Shown piece after piece: positions 1 through 11,989 of a DNA stretch of 64,000 bases. The stretch covers positions 472,357 through 536,356 of the forward strand of contig WELB01000082.1 in the NCBI GenBank assembly GCA_009602725.1. The letters are read 5' to 3'. Below the pieces are notes generated by a model. The model ran no database searches, was not told the DNA's origin, and saw only the letters and a list, made by a program, of their open reading frames with translations. Source of the stretch: Spirogloea muscicola (taxonomy: Eukaryota; Streptophyta; Zygnematophyceae; Spirogloeales; Spirogloeaceae). Position 1 is the first letter of the stretch, and every line of letters starts with the position of its first letter. Made by a program: the position numbers and the translations under genes.

Positions 1-184
1 CAACAGAGGTAACGAGTATGTGATGCACTCACTGAAAAGGGCCTGCACAGGCTTCTTGCATGCTGAGCGCACCACTGAGCATCACACAGCACAATCGGGT
101 ATGTGGACATTGGGATTCTAACAAAGGTTCAAACACTGCTGCGTGAGGATGCATTCTCGTACTGCAGTTTGCAATGACGCCTAC

Positions 185-1579
185 CTTGCGTCCAATCATT
201 CGCCCGCCGGCAGAGTGTGCAAAGTAGACATTGTAAAAGTGGCAGAGGAAGGCAGGGGGATCCTTCTCTGACAGCTCCCGCAGGAGGCTCGCATACTCCA
301 GCCCCGCCTTGCTGGGCTCGGGGATTGTCATGCCCTCCGACTGGAACCAGGCAAGGTCCTTGGCCAGCGCCCTCGCACGCTCCAAGCCCGTGTTCCGAAA
401 GCTGGCATCTGCACATTGCAGAGCCCGGAGTAGCAGTGGCGATGGCCAGTGTCAACCTTAGGACACCCGCACAGGTTATACACAGGAGTGCGGGCACACT
501 GACCCCCCGAAACACATAAGACACACTTTCCTAACTTGATCTACTCGGCTCTAGGTCGGTCTGATGACTCAGCAGTGACCTAGGGTTACAGAACTGCAGA
601 AGACATGCCAGGCACAGCTTCATGATGACTGGTAGGTCCCTTGAGTATCAAAAGTGCGCATGACAGACAGATGCAGCAGGGGTGCGGCCGCTCACAGCTG
701 GGGTGTGCGGCCTTCTCCACAACTTCCTCCATGACGTCGTACACAGCCTTGCTGTCAACGAGAAACTGAGCCCAGGCAACCAGCTTTGAGATGTGAGCCA
801 ACTTTTGCAGCGGTCCCACGCATCCAGACCTCATCGTTTCCAGCTTTGAGCCTGCCTCTGGGATGTGCTTGCACTCTACATTTAAATCAAAGCACCAGCG
901 AAGTCCAAGTAAATTGCTGGCGCTCCTGCGCATGTCCAAGTGGAAGGGCATGGCTAGTGGCCCCAGCCACAGCCCTTGGCTTCCAGCAATGGCACTGCCG
1001 AGCCTAACCTGCACATAGCCCTCCCGGGTGGGCTCCCACTTGGCGACGGGCTTTTGCGCATCGCGCTCGCCATCCTTGGACTGGTCCTTTGTGTGCAACT
1101 GTACAGGCAGGACCGAGGACCTGAGTAACTCAACAAAAGTTCCGTGGCAAGGCCATTCTTTGGAAGCACTGTGTCACAGCTTGCGGCACCACGCCACGCT
1201 CGCGAAGAGCAAAATGTCAAGGCTGACGGACAGCAGTGACCCGCGAGCGAGCGATTGCTGACTGCGTCACGATCTGTGGACGGCCAGGCCAGCTGCCGGC
1301 TCCGGCAAGCGCAGGGCTGTGATCAGCGACAGTAGCATTGCCGAGGCGCACCTTCATGGCACGTATCCGCATCTCCTCCACAAAGCCTTTGGTGGAGCCC
1401 GGCCGGAACTTCTCCCGCGGAGGTGCTGGCGAGGTCTCCACCTCACAGCGCGGGGCTGCCGTTGCCGCCAGGCCACCGCCGCGCCCGCCCCTGCGGGCGC
1501 CCGCCCGCAGCAGCGGCAGCCCCGGCCTGCAGCAACGGACAGTGGCGGCAAGGTGTCGGCCACAAGAATTCTTGATCAT
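185..1579 (-). CDS. HMOX1: Plastid heme oxygenase (HY1/HO1 type), 3' end beyond the left edge
   Basis: The product oxidises heme to biliverdin in the plastid, the first step of bilin synthesis. Four exons splice in frame on the minus strand: 1352-1579 (Arg/Ala-rich transit-peptide-like start, then RPGSTKGFVEEMRIRAMK), 1009-1098 (starts LHTKDQ, ends KWEPTREGYVQ), 696-765 (FLVDSKAVYDVMEEVVEKAA) and 185-408 (ends CHFYNVYFAHSAGGRMIGRK). The His of LHTKDQ is the expected heme ligand of plant enzymes, and FAHSAGGRMIG is the family signature. All introns are GT-AG and phases agree (for example T plus AT makes Tyr between exons 3 and 4). The ATG at 1579 has an in-frame stop just upstream, but a further 5' exon is possible. 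The C-terminal exon or exons lie left of the window, so the protein is partial here. Confidence 0.93.
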
Positions 1580-1964
1580 TATTTTTTAAATGATTATTAC
1601 TTACGGTTATTAATATCACATCATTAGATGCCAGCGACGACGGTGTGGCGTGCAGGGCGCGCGGCTTGGCCGGGGGCAGACCTGTTCCGTCGCACTGCTG
1701 AAGGCGGCGCAGCCGCCCGGCCCCTGGCCAAAGAGCAGCGCGGAAGCGCAACCGCCGCCGCCGCCGCAGCCGTCGCAGCCCCCGCCGCAGGCGCCATCTC
1801 GGCGACGCTGGCCGCCGCAGCCGCCATGAGCACCGCCTCCTGGAGGAGCTGCTAGGGTGGGCAGCGACGGATCGAGGTGACCGCGCCCAAGTCCAAGCTC
1901 CGGCCGCGCTGCGACCACGTCCAGCGCCCGCCCCTTGACGGATGGCGTTTCCGAGAAAATTGCG

Positions 1965-1970
1965 TCGGCA

Positions 1971-2007
<37 letters not shown>

Positions 2008-2040
2008 TGATGGCGGAGGCGGCGGCGGCGGCGGCGGCGG
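1965..2040. repeat. (CGG)n trinucleotide repeat
   Basis: Two blocks of uninterrupted CGG units lie upstream of the heme oxygenase gene, separated by a short GATGATGG segment. The long Gly, Ala or Pro/Arg runs in all overlapping reading frames come from this repeat and are not evidence of coding. Confidence 0.85.
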
Positions 2041-2643
2041 GTGGGTGTGCAAGGCCAGGGCCACGAAGAAGCGGGGGGGAGGGAGGGAGAGGGGACCGCG
2101 GGGTCGTCGGGCGAGGCGCGCAATCAAAGGCATGAATGGCAGACGGGGAGGGGGGGTAGAAGGACAGAGGCCACTCCACAGGGGGCACGCCACGTGGCGC
2201 GTCGGCGCCGGACATCCGAACCCGCCAGCAGTGGAGTGTCGCAGGGTCGCGTCCACACTGCTTTGCTCCCGCGATTGCGGGGCCGGTTCACATAGAGGCA
2301 GTCCTTTCTTGGAGGTAACCGGTACGCTAAATTCACTGAGATCTCGTGCATCCTTCACGTAGACCGTCTCATATCTACCGGCCGTTGTGACTATCCTCCT
2401 TTTTGTCTGCTGTTTGCTCTTGTGCTTGACATCCTTCTGAGGCACCACTTTGCACCAGCCTTTGCTTCCGCCAAGACCGCGAAGACCGCCAGGACCTGCA
2501 ATGCCACGACCTCTGCATCTTCGAACTTTTGCTGATGATACTACTGCACACCTCTCAAGGGAGAGTCCAGTCGCTGAGGATGTCCTGTTCGTCTTATGGG
2601 GAGCAGGAGGTGAGGCAGGCAGGCGATCCAACTTACCAGCCAC
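2010..2643 (-). CDS. Unrecognised open frame, possibly one exon
   Basis: A minus-strand frame is open across this stretch. Its upper part (about 2270-2615) looks non-repetitive and basic, with segments such as SKGWCKVVPQKDVKHKSK and GRYETVYVKDARDLSEF, and follows a plausible acceptor near 2616. The lower part runs into the CGG repeat and is probably not coding. I do not recognise a family and see no continuing exon, so this could be chance or an old transposon fragment. Confidence 0.2.
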
Positions 2644-3465
2644 TTGCGAGCCGGCTGTGAGCGCGCCCTCAGACTGCGCACCTCACTGCTGTGGGGTGCG
2701 CCACATTACCACAACGCCACAGCCGCCATGGCTTCATCTCCCGCCCTCTCCACAAGAGATACCAATAACACGAAGGGAAAGCCCACGAGAACGCCAGCAC
2801 GGACAGCCACTCAGTAACCCCAGTCAATACGGCAAATCAGGCATGACAGCGAGTAGCAATTGGACATCACTTGATATCTGCACTGCAAGCATGTTGCCGC
2901 TTGTGCGGCTCGCCTGCGCATTTGGCATGGGCGCCACCAATCTGTGGGCCCCTTTGCCATCAAGAAGCTCAAGTAACATGTTCTTTTGTCAATCCGGCTG
3001 CCTATCTTAGATGAGAGGATAGGCTTAGTCAAAATCTCCTATGGAATAGGAAGAGGAAGCTGCCGGGCTCCCGCTCGTGAACATCCACTGCCCCCACAGA
3101 CTGTCGGGGGCTAATGTCTCTCCAGGAAGCTGCTGATTGGATCTGCCAGAGTATATCATGTGAGACCACTAAAACTTATTTTGCTTGCAAAACTTTTCGT
3201 AAGGTATTTGAGTAGCTTCTTACTTCTCTCCTTAGTGCAGCATTACCTTCAAGTCCTGGAGGCGCTTGTCTTGTCAAGCTTGCTGGCAGAGACCATGCTC
3301 CCATAGGATACCTTGGCATGAATATTGTCCTGTCCCCGCTCCTTAGGTCATTTCTTATCCTGTATCAAGCACTTGATCGTTTATCTTATCTACTACCGGA
3401 GAGCAATAATATGTTCCGCGGGCACCAGGGCAGTAGGTGGACCTGGGATCCTTCTGCCATGGCAG

Positions 3466-3805
3466 ATGCCACGGCCAAGGAAGGATCAGAAAGCTCTCCC
3501 TGCAGACGCGCCCAGACAAATTCCATCCTTTTTCTCGGTGCTGAATGGGCGCTGCAAGAGGCGGGTATCCCAAGGTAAGTTTCTGAGGCAATGCCTACGC
3601 ATGTTCAGCGACAAAAGCGGTGGAAACTGCGGTGGCGCCATTGATGCTATCATTGCTGCTGCCAGCGTACCACCTGTGCTTCTGGCCAGCACCAAAGCAG
3701 GACGCTAAGCTGAGAATTGGGCGTCTAGTGACACTCGCGCTTGTTTTTCAGATATGCTAGTGCAGCTAAGGAGTTGGGGCGAAGCGGGTGGCCAGCCCGG
3801 CCGCT
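3466..3805 (+). CDS. Unrecognised short two-exon candidate
   Basis: An ATG at 3466 opens a basic segment (MPRPRKDQK, then RQIPSFFSVLNGRCKRR) that ends at a strong donor (AAG/GTAAGT after 3574). A good acceptor (TTTTTCAG/AT at 3751) restores the phase and the frame stops about 18 codons later. The result is only about 54 residues. Basic N-termini with an I-x-x-FF motif also occur in transposon-encoded proteins. The splice signals are good but the coding evidence is weak. Confidence 0.22.
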
Positions 3806-3974
3806 GAGAAGGTGCAGGGGACCAGGTCGAAGATCTTCGATGGAGGCTGATGTGTGCGAGTGCTTGGGCGACTTCCCCTCACCTTCGGGTCCCCTTCAAA
3901 GATGTGGTGTTCTGGTCTTCAACAAAGGCAAAGACTCATGCTTTGCCTGTCTGTGAGACACTACCGCACATTTT

Positions 3975-4155
3975 GGTGGTCGTAGCCCGTCCTTTGCCAC
4001 ACGCTACTGCATTTGGGCTCGGCAATCTGCACGTCCTTACACCACAACTACCTTAAACAGGAAGCAGGTATCTTCCACAGGGTGGTCGTAGCCCGTGCTT
4101 TGCCACACGCTACCGCGCTTGGGCTCGGCAATCTGCACGTCCTTACACCACAACT
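3975..4155. repeat. Two-copy direct repeat, about 75 bp units
   Basis: A segment starting GGTGGTCGTAGCCCGT at 3975 recurs at 4081 (106-base offset), running to CGTCCTTACACCACAACT in both copies with a few substitutions. It lies in DNA without recognisable genes. Confidence 0.85.
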
Positions 4156-4329
4156 TCATTGAAGAGGCGGCGGTTAGCTTTTACTGCTGCTTGCAGCAGC
4201 ATGGCCTGGAACTCAAAATTGCTGCAAGCAGTCTTGAGTCCTACAGTCCATGAATTCAAGAGGCAGAGAAGGGTAAGAATGAAATACTACATAATAATTA
4301 AATGATTAAGTGCTCTGTACAGTCACTAC

Positions 4330-6189
4330 TTAACCTATGCCTGGCATCTTGCGCTCAAATATCAAGTACTCGTCACTCTTCTCCCTTGAAAACTCAGCTG
4401 ATCGAGCATTGAAAACCTTGTCCACAGCCTCAGCTGAAGTCATCCTCTTGCCTTTCTGGCCTTCATGCACTTCAACTGTGACAACCTCGGCATGGTCTAG
4501 CCAGCTTGCATCATCTGTAGCCTTCCATATCACGCTGGGCACCAGCGCAGTGAAGACCTCCTGCTCTGCACCCTCGATGTCAAACTTCACCAGATCAAAG
4601 TGGTCAACATTCCTCTGCCCAGCAATCTCCTGCACAGTCATGCCTGGGACACTTTCGTAGAGGCCCTTTGGGGCCTTCCTGAGATCCACAACTGTCACCC
4701 CGTTCTCCAAGCCTGAACATAGCCAGGAGAAATATCAGAGCTTCTTGAATCTTCAAGACAATCTCTGGTCAGTCTGCTGAAAAGGGCGACTCCTTTCAGA
4801 GCTGCTCTTGAGCAACAATATTACAGAATGTTGGTGTGCAGGATAAATGTACGGCCGTTACCACAAGCCTCTCATGTATTAGACAGTCACAGACAAGCAG
4901 TAAGAAGAGCCCAAAGTGCTACACGAAGCTGCTCACTGAGCGTCCCAGCCCAATGATTCTTACCAGTGTCTAGCAGAACCAATTTATTCTTTGACGGCCT
5001 CGAGGACCACACTGCACCTCTGAAGACCTTCACGTGAGGGAGATGCTCCACGTTCTTGTGCAGCACGTCCACGTTGCTTGATGACGGCTCAACAGCAGCA
5101 ATTGCGGCATCTGGCCACATTGTTGCAAACATGATGCTGCAAGACAGGGCCACAATACAGCCAACTTAAGAGTAAACACCTCTACTATCTTGCTGCCTTG
5201 AATGGGACACCAACATCTAAGGATAACACACTACAGCATCTGCATTTCAGGATGGTGCTTGAGGCACAAAGCATGGCCATACATACACCTGTGCACTAAT
5301 GCTTATACAAGGGACAAGTTCACGATGGGAACGGTAACCTCAACAGACCTTGCAAGCCCGATATTGGCCCCAGCATCCAGGATGCTCTTGAAGTTGTGGC
5401 CCTCTAGTCTATCATAGCCATCTCCCTCCAGCAATTGCCGAATGACATACCTGTCAGTGTTCGACCTAGGTCTCCAATAGACCTGCCACACTCAAAAGTG
5501 ACACATTGTCCTCAACGATAAGAGCCTCCCATCAGCACGACAATCGTTAATCTGCTTGATGAGGTCCAGGTAAGTGCCGGTCATCTCAATGATGGGACTA
5601 GCTGACCTGGAGAAGGCAGGCCTCGTCCCTGCAGGGCGGCTTGCCGCTGACGCTGACGATGAGACACTCGGTCTGCTTCAACAGCACGCGCTTGCTGGTG
5701 GTGTTGTCCACCTTCTCGTTGTCGACGTCCGCTACGAGCTCCTTGTACGACAGCCACTCGCAGCTGCCCTTCTTGGCCCGGTAGTAGCGCTGGCCGCCGA
5801 CGGAGCCGTGGTGCGGGAGCAGCAGCATGCCCTGCAGCCGGTCCTTGGGCGCGCCACAGATGTTGTCGACGCGGCGGGGGTTGGGGACCTCCACGCCGTC
5901 GCCGCGGTGCTTCCGCTTCGCCTGGGCCATGCGGACGACGCACGATTTCTCCCGGGCCAGAAGCGGCGGCGCGAGCTGCTGCGCCGCGTCCTCAGCCTCC
6001 TGCGCCCGCTGGCTTGCCAGGCCCTGCCGCACCTCGTGCACCGTGGCGAAGAAGCAGAGCGTGCCGATAGAGATGAGCGTCGCGAGGCCGCAGCGGCGGT
6101 GCGCGCGCAGGTCCTCGGCGCTGAGGCGGAACGCGGTAGCGCGCCGCCGCGACGGCGACGGCGTCCGCTGGTGCAGCGCCGCCCGGGCT
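4330..6189 (-). CDS. Membrane-anchored FkbM-family (Methyltransf_21) methyltransferase, 5' end incomplete
   Basis: A putative SAM-dependent methyltransferase of the FkbM family, probably type II in the secretory pathway. Exon A (5607 to about 6189) carries a hydrophobic anchor (LATLISIGTLCFFATVHEV) and a charged stem. The catalytic fold follows in exons about 5349-5551 (FKSILDAGANIGLA, the SAM loop), 4964-5136 (AIAAVEPSSSNVDVLHKN) and 4330-4712 (DHFDLVKFDIEGAEQEVF, the family's second signature, then VTVEVHEG). The last three junctions are GT-AG with matching phases. The anchor exon runs into an ambiguous base at 6190, beyond which a LINE fragment begins, so the start codon is missing. An in-frame TGA at 5492-5494 interrupts the otherwise continuous frame just before VYWRPRSNTD. 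The intron assumed at 5552-5606 is short, so the model there is uncertain. Confidence 0.8.
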
Positions 6190-6190
6190 N
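6190..6190. other. Single ambiguous base, likely contig join
   Basis: One n sits where coding sequence of the FkbM gene changes abruptly to a LINE 3' end. Similar single n bases at 13760, 17444 and 55799 also mark changes in GC-rich DNA near gene starts. This suggests collapsed joins, not single unread bases. Confidence 0.55.
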
Positions 6191-6242
6191 ACCGCAAGTG
6201 GATGGCAAATGCCCAGGACCGCTGCAAAGGAGGCGTTCCGTG

Positions 6243-6400
6243 TAATTGAAACAAAGGCCAAATGGCCAAGTACGAAGGCAAGCAAATCTAGGGACGTACA
6301 TCACGTACAGCAGATTGACCCGCTCAGTAACCACGGGTCAATACATAAAGGTCACTAATCGATGCCTGAATACTAGATGGCAGTTACGAAGCCAGAGAGA
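6243..6400 (-). mobile_element. Truncated LINE 3' end
   Basis: Matches the 3' end of the LINE at 18503-20730: in the + strand it begins GTGTAATTGAAACAAA, contains GACCCGCTCAGTAACCACGG and ends near ATACTAGATGGCAG. It is more diverged than other copies and 5'-truncated within the last codons of the element's ORF. Confidence 0.8.
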
Positions 6401-6649
6401 GATGGCAAGTCATATCGTGGCTCGAGCTGCTCAACCAGCTCGCCCGCCATGCCATCGTCCGCCGCTTCTATGGGGAGCCGGTGGACTTTCCTGCAGCCGG
6501 GTCGCTAGCGCAAGTGTAGCGTATGCGCTTGGCCGTATCGCTACAGAGGTCAATGGCCCGCACGCTGCACCTGCGTGCCGGCAGAGCCCTCGCTGCTGCC
6601 TCTAGCTCTGGCCAGGGGATCCGCTTCCAGGAGCCCAGCTTCTCCGACC

Positions 6650-6867
6650 TGAGGCGCGCGGGCCGAGGAGGCCGCGCCTCCCGGCGAGTCCACGCCGGCG
6701 CCGCCGCCGCGCAAGAAGAAGTCCCGGCGCGCCGCGGCCGAGCGGCGGCAGCAGCAGTCGGGCTACGCCGCCTCGGTCCAGCAGCAGCTGCAGCAGGAGA
6801 GCCGGGAGAGCGGCGGCGCGGGCCTCGTCCCGCTCGGCGTTGGCGCCGCGGTCGTCGCCGCCGCCGT
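6650..6867 (+). CDS. Partial exon of an unrecognised protein with a basic region and membrane segment
   Basis: One frame gives PPPRKKKSRRAAAERRQQQ, then a Gln-rich segment, then a hydrophobic stretch LVPLGVGAAVVAAAVFG, ending at a donor (TTCG/GTGAGC after 6867). This looks like the N-terminal part of a membrane or plastid protein. No downstream exon is obvious. The segment just upstream (about 6601-6660) resembles a repeat also present near 56040, so the true start is unclear. Confidence 0.35.
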
Positions 6868-6899
6868 GTTCGGTGAGCCCTCCCCGCTTGCGAAGCGCG

Positions 6900-7640
6900 C
6901 GCCGAGCTGACTCAACCAGCTATCAACGGTAGCTCACAGCTGGCCTCCACGAGACCTCCATGAGCCCTCAAAGGCAGGTAGCCTTCAAACTAATGGCAGG
7001 GATGTGGACCGAGCAAGAGACACACACGCCGCCATTGGGCGAGCGGGGCATGTGAGAACTGTGAAGAGGAGAAGGCGGAATACTGGAGCGCGTGGCATTA
7101 TCAACAAAATTTAATCTTGCAGCTGTATACTTTGCGATGCGAGGCAATTGATTGCTAAGTTGCTTGTAGCAGGAGGCGGCGCTTCTATGCTACTGTCACT
7201 GGCCAGTTGCGTGTGTCCAGTACGGCGTGTGTCCAGTTGCGTGTCCAGGACACTACCGCAGAAGTAGACGCCTGGGTGTAGCACAGTACTCACCAGTACA
7301 GTCTCCCGGTGACTCTGGATGGAGGTCAGGCAGGTCGAGGTGCCCATCAGTGTCAGGGTTTATGGAGGGCTTGCCGCTAGATCTCCTGCCTTCACAAGAG
7401 GGCAGTGGATGGGAGCCGAGTTTGGGAAAAGAGAATCACAAGATTCACGGTCACGCAGATGAGAGAGAAGGCGTAGATGGGGCTCTTTAGAAAAATTTGC
7501 AAGCTTTCACACCAAAGAGAAGATCACACTCGCACACTTGCAAAAATAACCAACACAATGACATACAGATGCCGCTGCAAAGCTGCAAAGCTGCAAAGCT
7601 GTAATGCCATTGCAACACATCCTGCAGCAGCTGCCTAGCA
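6900..7640. other. Stretch without a recognisable gene
   Basis: No frame here shows recognisable protein or consistent splice structure. A short tandem repeat of GCTGCAAA units occurs near 7575-7600. A missing 5' exon of the LRR gene could lie here. Confidence 0.4.
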
Positions 7641-7647
7641 GCCTGGC

Positions 7648-10600
7648 TTGCCGCCCTCATTGGTGTGCATTGTCGTCCTTCGACTTGACTTCGCAGGGCT
7701 CTACAAATTTGTTAATGGTCGTGAAGGTCCCTCCGGCAGAGGAGGAGAGGGAAGGAGCCTCCTGGACTTGAGCCTTGGTGATGTGTCGGATCCTGGCAAA
7801 GAGAAGAAGGAGAAGAAGTGGAGGAACGAGTCCATGGCTCGCCTCAAGGAGATGGCTTCTGAGCTCCGGACATTCCGAAATGTTGACATGAATGGTCAGC
7901 ATTGTCATGCTCGGGATGATCTACATGACTTAAGTACGTCCTTTGATGGTACTGAAGTGCTTGGCTTAGGAATGCTGCGACCACTGTTAGTAACATCAAT
8001 CATCGCATCACCTGCCCAGGCCGTAACCTTCTTGACGAGGGCTTCATCTACCTTGCCGAGGGCCTAGCCTTCAATGATGTAAGATACTTTTGCTTGGCTT
8101 TTATCGAAGTTTGGCAGGAGCTGTTAGCCAGGCAGGGGCACTTTTGGCCGCAATGAAGTAGTCACTGACTATAGGTCATGTGGTAAATTGAGAATGACTC
8201 ATGCTTTTATTATTTGGTTACTAGCTATTAACCCCTCCTCCTTGCCAGTAAAGGTCTGATTCATTGGTATGCTGCTGCTTCAGAATGCAGAGTCTGTAGA
8301 CTTCTCCTCAAACGGCATCACAGCAGAGGGTGTCAAGGCTCTCAGCATGGCCTTGGGGACCAACAGCTTCTTGAAGACGCTAAACCTCTCTGGCAACAGC
8401 ATTGGCGATGATGGAGCGAAGGTATGAAGGCTGCCTGTGTAGCTACTTTTCCTCACTGTCAAGCTTTTGGACTAATTTATTAAGCAATGCTTGGTAGTCC
8501 TAGTGGTCTACATCTACTTCTTATGTTACCGTGCTTTGTGAGTTGCCCCTACAAGCGCGTGTCCGCTTGTTACTTGCAGGAGCTTGCAGGAATTCTTGAG
8601 AAAAACAATAGCATCCAGACATTGCAGCTGAACAGCAATAACATTGGTGATGAGGTTGTCGTCGCCTCTTTATGTTACAATGCCTTGGGTTTGCTTTGTT
8701 AAGGGTACGTGTGGCTTGTAAGCTGCTGCATTTTGCAAGAGTTGCCTCTGTCCATGGCATGCCCGTCGAGGGAGCTGTGAAAGTGATGATTACCATACAT
8801 GTTGATAACAACGTATGTGATGAGTACAGCCACTCAGGGTGCTGTATAATGAAACCCCCTGCGCTGCTGCTGCTACAGGGCGCCAAGGCATTGGCAGAGA
8901 TGCTGAAAACCAATAAGGCGTTGACAACGCTGGAGCTCAACAATAATGCAGTGGACTACTCGGTCTGCTCCTGCTTGCGGCTTCTTGTGAAGAGATATGA
9001 AGAGTAGAGATAGGAAGCATACTTGTCTGTGGCCTGGATCCAGGGATAGAGTTCATGATAGACTTGCCTAGAAAAAGACCTGTATTGACATTTCCAAGCA
9101 CAGGCACTTGTCAATATTCCTATACCATAGCTAAGAGTTAGCAGTCTGCTCCTTCTCTATCTGACAAGACCTGATGCAGTGCTTCCGACCAATTGATTAC
9201 TGAGATGTGACGCGAGCATGATGTCAATCTGTCCTGCAATTGATCGTACCTCAGGGCTGTGCTGCAATCGCAGAGGCTTTGAAGGTCACCAAGACGTTGC
9301 GCACATTCCAATTGAAGTATGCTCCTCCAACGCTGTTATGCCAACCCCTCTGAACCTGCAGTTGCTATCACAGTTCCTGACCCAGTGTAGCAGACTAGAG
9401 ATGAGCGTTCTTAGTATGTACTTCATCAGCAGTGCTAGTCAAGATCAGGTCATTCTGCTCAATTCTTGCTTGAAATCGTCTTCCTTGCCGCGTCCAGTGG
9501 AAATTATGCAGGAGCGCTTGGAGCCGATGCTATTGCCAAGGGACTCATGGAAAACACATCTTTGCGGGTTGAGTGCCCTTCTTGCCTGGCACTGCTTTTG
9601 GGCCAGCTACACCCACGATGAAGCATGTGCGACTCTTTTACTTTCTCTCCTTCATGTGTGCGTGATTTCTTGCCTTCTTCATCCAATCACTGCTGGTTCC
9701 AGGAATTGCACTTTAACGGCAATAGTATTGGTGATGAGGGTATGCGGGCTCTGGCTCAAGGACTCAATGCTACAAAAGGTAATGGACTTAAACCACTGTG
9801 ACTGACCTGGTGAAGAACTAGGCTGTTAGCTTCAGTTGCCTGGACGTTGCAGGAATGCATGATTCTTGATGCTTACAGAGGCTGAGCTATACTGGCAACA
9901 GTGACCTTCTGGTATCCGTGTCTTCTGACAAGGGCTTGACCCTCAAAGATAGGACTTGCTGGTGATACTTGGTTGTGGGTAGGTTCAGATAGGGGTGCGG
10001 CCCCTACCTTAGGAACTGTGGAGTTACAGGAGATCGCATTTGCACGGCTTCTGAATCTTGTAGACATTCACACCTTTCTTACATGCTAGTTCCCTGAAAT
10101 CTGGCTCCATCTCTGGCAGGGAGGATAAGCAGTCTTGATCTGGGTAATAACAGCGTCGGCTCAAAGGGAGCCTTCCACATTGCCGAGTTCATGAAGAAGA
10201 GCAAAAGTCTACAATGGCTTAACCTTTACATGAATGACATTACTGACAAGGTGCGAGCCCTCATCACACCCACCATGTTGACAATAAGAAGCTGTGATCA
10301 GAAGCGCGAGCGTATGTTGCTACTCATGCCTCATGCGCTGAAGAAAGCCATGTCCTTATGATACTCTGAGCAGGGCGCAGAGCGGGTCGCTGAAGCTCTC
10401 AAGAAGTCCAAAACGATATCCACTATCGACCTGGTGAGCAGCTGCTTGCTCTCCACAAGTCACCAAAGCGAACTGCATGCAGAGCATGTCAATGACCTGA
10501 ACAAGGTGAAGGTCTGCCGTTGTTTATAGGGCAACGGGCCTTATATATTTGATGTTGGATGTTGGCCTCTGGATATCTGATATTAGGGTGGAAACAACAT

Positions 10601-11989
10601 CCATGCGGAGGGCATCAAGTACGTGTGCGATGCTGTGAAGGAGAATACGTCCATCACTACTGTGAGGAGCAACCTTCCGAACAGATTCTGAGCAGTATAG
10701 TTGCTGAATGAGAGTCGTTTGATGAGCCTTTGGGCAAGTCAGCATGCAGATGACAATTTGCAGCGACAGTGAGGAGCTTGTCAATGTCAATGATAGGCTC
10801 GCGCTCCTCCAAGTCTAGTGCACAATACTAATTTGAGACTGCATCCACCTGACTGCTATTGCTGGGACTGAGACCATTTCTTGGATGCTATCTGTCATAC
10901 AGCTCGAGATTGGATACAATCCCATTGGCGAAGAGGGTGCAAAGCTGCTGGCAGCCACCATCAAGTTTCACGGAAACATTGAGACACTCCGCCTTGGCTG
11001 GTGCAAGGTACCTGCCTTATTGAGTGGCCATCTTCCACAATGTCTGTGACGCTCCCGGCCTAGTGCGTGTATTTTCTGTCAGACGCAGGTCGTTTCTAAG
11101 CTGCTCCGAATCTGTTGATGCATGTCAGATTGGACCTAAAGGAGCAGAGCACTTTGCTGACGCCCTGAAGTACAACGCAACCCTCAGTACGCTCGACCTA
11201 CGGGCGAATTCCTTGGGAGACGAGGTACTTTGTGGTCTTCCACACTGTTAATTTGTAAGCAGAGTAGCATCAGAATTAGATTCAAATTGTTGGAGGCTTT
11301 CAAGCACGACTGAATTCAAAGCACACGTTTGATTTATGCCATACAATTTGTGCAGCAACCCTCCTTTGTTCAAAATCAGAGCAAGTATGTGTTAGCGTGT
11401 GTAGGGAGTTGCAGCACTGGCGCGGAGCTTGAGAGTGGTCAATGAGAAGCTGACAACGCTCGACCTGGGCTTCAACGAGATCAGGGTGAGGATCGTTTGG
11501 CTTGTATGACAGACAGGACTTCTGCCCAACAGATTTTGAGTTAGTCTCTGTTGAGCACCAGCTCGAGTGGCACACAGTCCTGGAGGATCAAAGGTGCTGT
11601 GTTGTGACTGTCAGTACACCGTCAATTGCAGGACAAGGGAGCATACGCTCTGGCCGAGGCTTTGAAGGCCAATGGAGAGGCCGCTGTTAGCACCCTGAAT
11701 CTGGCCAGCAACTACTTCACCAAGTACGGAGAGGTATGCGGTGTTGACGCACTTCCATGCCCTACTTTCTAGCAATGCATTAATAGCAGTCTGATATAGT
11801 ATGTCAGAATCCACTTCTCAGAGGCGTTTCAAAGCTGAGCCTGGTAGCTAAGGCCTCCAACGAGCATATATTATCGCCAGTGTGACCTGCAAGCCTGTCA
11901 CACGAGGCAATGTGCAGGTTGCACTAAGTGAGGCCAGGGACATTGTCAGCGAGATGAACGACGGAAAGGAAGTGAATATCCAGTGGTAG
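7648..11989 (+). CDS. Leucine-rich repeat protein (RNI-like, resembles plant EMB2004), 16 exons
   Basis: A ribonuclease-inhibitor-type LRR protein built from about 28-residue repeats, probably a binding scaffold. Exons: 7648-7894, 8020-8078, 8284-8421, 8580-8654, 8879-8962, 9255-9315, 9498-9567, 9703-9778, 10120-10250, 10374-10433, 10587-10661, 10903-11007, 11129-11224, 11405-11485, 11632-11733 and 11918-11989, all GT-AG with agreeing phases. Typical repeats are TLQLNSNNIGDE, TLELNNNAVDYS, TLDLRANSLGDEG and TLDLGFNEIRDKG. The C-terminus (LRVVNEKLTTLDLGFNEIR onward) resembles, from memory, the plant chloroplast RNI-like protein EMB2004, so plastid location is possible. No transit peptide is visible from the ATG at 7648, and an acceptor near 7697 suggests that an upstream exon may exist. 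Confidence 0.88.

Noticed and set aside
5492-5494. Selenocysteine reading of the TGA in the FkbM gene
   Set aside because: FkbM methyltransferases are not known selenoproteins and no SECIS element was recognised; sequence error, unseen splicing or a broken gene is simpler.
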